The notes beneath the pieces are model-generated. The model did not search any database. It was not told where the DNA came from and was given only the letters and a program-made list of their open reading frames with translations. From a virus, in the IMG/VR virus record IMGVR_UViG_3300009527_000009, positions 1 through 40,754 of that record: 40,754 nucleotides of DNA; one strand, written 5' to 3'. The position numbers and the translations under genes are program-made. The first letter of the stretch is position 1. Each line of letters opens with the position of its first letter. Below are positions 39,682-40,754 of this stretch, piece by piece.

Positions 39682-39906
39682 TTACTCAGGTACGTCCGCC
39701 ATCGCGACGTACATCGGGTGGACCTCAAGATTCGACGCGGGGCAGTCGCATTCGCGCCCCATCGTCTCGTCGGAGTCAAGGTTGTAGAAGATCGACCGCG
39801 CCCCGATGGGGGAGATATTCTTAGTCGACCAGTTTAGGAGAGGGTGCTTCTTACAGGTCAGCGTGATATGCTGACCGTACGGGGCTTTCTGGGTTATACG
39901 GCTCAT
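39682..39906 (-). CDS. Hypothetical 74-residue early protein
   Basis: ATG 39906 follows AAGGA in the leader string CACTTAAGGA. The protein has C18, C53 and C55 with several His residues, and a strand-like ARSIFYNLDSDETMG segment, compatible with a small metal-binding fold. No family recognised. It lies between two structured intergenic regions; transcription probably continues from the 40491 promoter. Confidence 0.6.
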   Translation of the reverse strand: MSRITQKAPYGQHITLTCKKHPLLNWSTKNISPIGARSIFYNLDSDETMGRECDCPASNLEVHPMYVAMADVPE

Positions 39907-39969
39907 GGGTTCGGTCCTTAAGTGGTTAGAATCGGGGTTCTTGGTTTACCTGGTACGGGCGAATTGTCG

Positions 39970-40012
39970 CGCCCTTTAAGTGCTTTGGTGTTCGGAAAGC
40001 ACTTAAAGGGCG
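39970..40012. other. Perfect 17-bp stem hairpin between early genes
   Basis: CGCCCTTTAAGTGCTTT (39970-39986) and its exact reverse complement (39996-40012) enclose a 9-base loop. A small CCCC/GGGG hairpin follows at 40014-40025. The minus-strand tail lacks a T-run, so it is not a classical terminator. The stem contains CACTTAAAGG, close to the CACTTAAGGA leader string of nearby genes. It may be an RNase processing or transcript-stability site after the 40045 gene. The rest of 39907-40044 shows no ORF. Confidence 0.7.
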
Positions 40013-40044
40013 ACCCCTTTCGGGGCCACCCTTCCTACTCCAGT

Positions 40045-40407
40045 TTAGGCGCGGGCCGCGAAGGTCACCTTAAACTTCGCGATTCGGCCAGCTTCGGTCT
40101 CGGTCTTATTCGTCACCCGCTTCGGATCGGGCCGGGCGGCCTTCCCCTCCACGATCTCGATTTCTTCCCCGGCCAAGGTCGTCGCCGCGACCGCGTAATC
40201 CAGGGTTAGGAAGTAGGCCACGCCGTCGAAGGGGAGCCAAATATATTCCAGGATATAGTCGGGGTCGGTATTCCAACCCTTATTCGACGTAATTACGGCA
40301 ACTTCGGGGTTCCCGTTAATTTGGACCGAGATCTTACCGGATCCACGCTTCGGGAGGTTCGGGCGCTTTACGAGGTTATACTCGACGCCAGCGATTTTAG
40401 CTTTCAT
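40045..40407 (-). CDS. Early protein, short paralog of the 37667-38221 product
   Basis: The 120-residue protein shares an ordered set of motifs with the 184-residue paralog: LPKR, TSNKGW, ILEYIWL, LTLDY, EGKAAR, then E-x-EAGRIA-x2-K. It is the duplicated domain alone, without the acidic and Ala-rich extensions. It is the first gene of the early strand, behind a consensus-like promoter, and the leader has the CTAGTAAAGGG-N6-ATG form. First-expressed phage proteins often redirect host metabolism; the role here is unknown. Confidence 0.75.
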   Translation of the reverse strand: MKAKIAGVEYNLVKRPNLPKRGSGKISVQINGNPEVAVITSNKGWNTDPDYILEYIWLPFDGVAYFLTLDYAVAATTLAGEEIEIVEGKAARPDPKRVTNKTETEAGRIAKFKVTFAARA

Positions 40408-40462
40408 TTTTTACCCTTTACTAGATCGGGGAGACTAGGATAGTCACGCTACCGATAAAGAG

Positions 40463-40491
40463 ATTATACCGGAGGCCAGCGGGGAAGTCTA
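40463..40491 (-). promoter_or_regulatory. First early promoter
   Basis: TAGACT (40491-40486), 17 bases, TATAAT (40468-40463) on the minus strand, with the same hexamers as the 35255-35283 promoter. The leader contains the small hairpin GACTA/TAGTC (40433-40445). It fires away from the hub into the early module. Confidence 0.7.
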
Positions 40492-40517
40492 CTACCGTTC
40501 GTCGGCTAGCAGAAATC

Positions 40518-40668
40518 GGGGAGCGGGGGAACGGGGCCAGGAACGTCGTACGAACGTTCGAGGCCGGGGCGTAGGATCGGGGGGAACGGGGGAACGGAGT
40601 TTAGTCCGTATCGGAGAAGGGCGCTAGATTTACCCCCCCCCCCTTTCCGTTCCCGCCGTTCCCGATCC
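40518..40668. other. G-run cluster and inverted repeat in the divergence hub
   Basis: The plus strand carries six runs of four to six G between 40518 and 40592, able to form G-quadruplexes. GGATC-G6-AAC-G5-AACGG (40574-40597) is a near-perfect inverted partner of CCGTTCCCGCCGTTCCCGATCC (40647-40668), with about 49 bases between. AACGT/ACGTT adds a small hairpin near 40541-40557. No convincing ORF occupies 40492-40754. Origin, packaging site or transcription insulator are possible. Confidence 0.5.
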
Positions 40669-40754
40669 GTACCCCCCGCCCCCAAAGACCCTCCCACCCG
40701 AAGGGTCTTAGGTTAGCACCTACCAACCGGCCCGGCCGGCAAGTTATTAAGAAC
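40628..40754. repeat. Right copy of near-identical terminal direct repeat
   Basis: This is the 127-base right-hand counterpart of bases 1-126, with an extra C in the C-run and about eleven substitutions. Several cluster at 40669-40700, mostly turning G of the left copy into C. Removing it gives a unit length of about 40,627 bases. The AAGACCCT/AGGGTCTT hairpin is preserved at 40685-40709. Confidence 0.85.

Noticed and set aside
40506-40697. 63-codon minus-strand frame in the hub
   Set aside because: It is a Gly/Arg/Pro-rich reading of the G-run cluster that extends into the terminal repeat; no start signal and no plausible protein.
1-40754. Temperate lifestyle genes, tRNA genes, insertion sequences
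   Set aside because: No integrase, excisionase, CI-like repressor, transposase or cloverleaf sequence was recognised on either strand by reading.

Overview
The window is essentially one complete genome (unit length about 40.63 kb) of a strictly lytic, tailed, podovirus-type phage of a Gram-negative host. The first 126 and last 127 bases are near-identical, as expected when a circularly permuted or circularly assembled molecule is written out linearly. No integrase, repressor, phage RNA polymerase or tRNA was recognised. The host genus cannot be read from the sequence. All promoter candidates are sigma70-like, so the host polymerase probably transcribes the phage.

Layout: a divergence hub of roughly 840 bases (40408-40754 joined to 1-494) carries promoters firing both ways, hairpins, iterated motifs and a G-rich inverted repeat. 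From it the plus strand (495-22748) runs as the late, virion module: two small ORFs, probable small terminase, a large polyvalent protein with an HExxH motif, large terminase, portal, scaffold, major capsid, head and appendage proteins, head-tail adaptor, P22 gp10-like tail nozzle, a cupin-like protein, three large internal/ejection proteins, two fibre-type proteins and two small exported or membrane proteins. The minus strand (40407 down to 22749) is the early and middle module: small early proteins, a primase-helicase, a candidate ssDNA-binding protein, family A DNA polymerase, several tiny membrane proteins, ATP-dependent DNA ligase, two nucleases, a SNF2-type helicase and a nucleotide/DNA modification block. 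The two halves converge with back-to-back stop codons at 22746-22751. Many genes are joined by 4-base stop/start overlaps (ATGA or GTGA) or slightly longer ones.

The most interesting part is 23248-28795. It combines a thymidylate-synthase-fold enzyme with hydroxymethylase-like features, an HD-domain 5'-deoxynucleotidase-like protein, a P-loop kinase of the 5-hydroxymethyluridine DNA kinase type, a protein resembling the helical HMUDK_hel (alpha-glutamyl/putrescinyl-thymine pyrophosphorylase-like) family, a second all-helical protein resembling another clade of that family, a Cys-rich mini-protein and a SNF2 helicase. This is the expected gene set for post-replicative hypermodification of thymidine: dUMP to 5-hydroxymethyl-dUMP, incorporation, phosphorylation of 5-hmU in DNA, then replacement of the phosphate by an amine-bearing group. 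The set looks minimal, with no recognisable decarboxylase, radical-SAM or acetyltransferase tailoring gene.

A second notable theme is a promoter family on both strands (roughly TAGACT, 17 bases, TATAAT). At most minus-strand copies the -10 box lies within or against an inverted repeat. No canonical endolysin was found. Several unlisted mini-ORFs encoding one or two membrane segments are annotated as possible lysis or membrane factors, without claiming that function.
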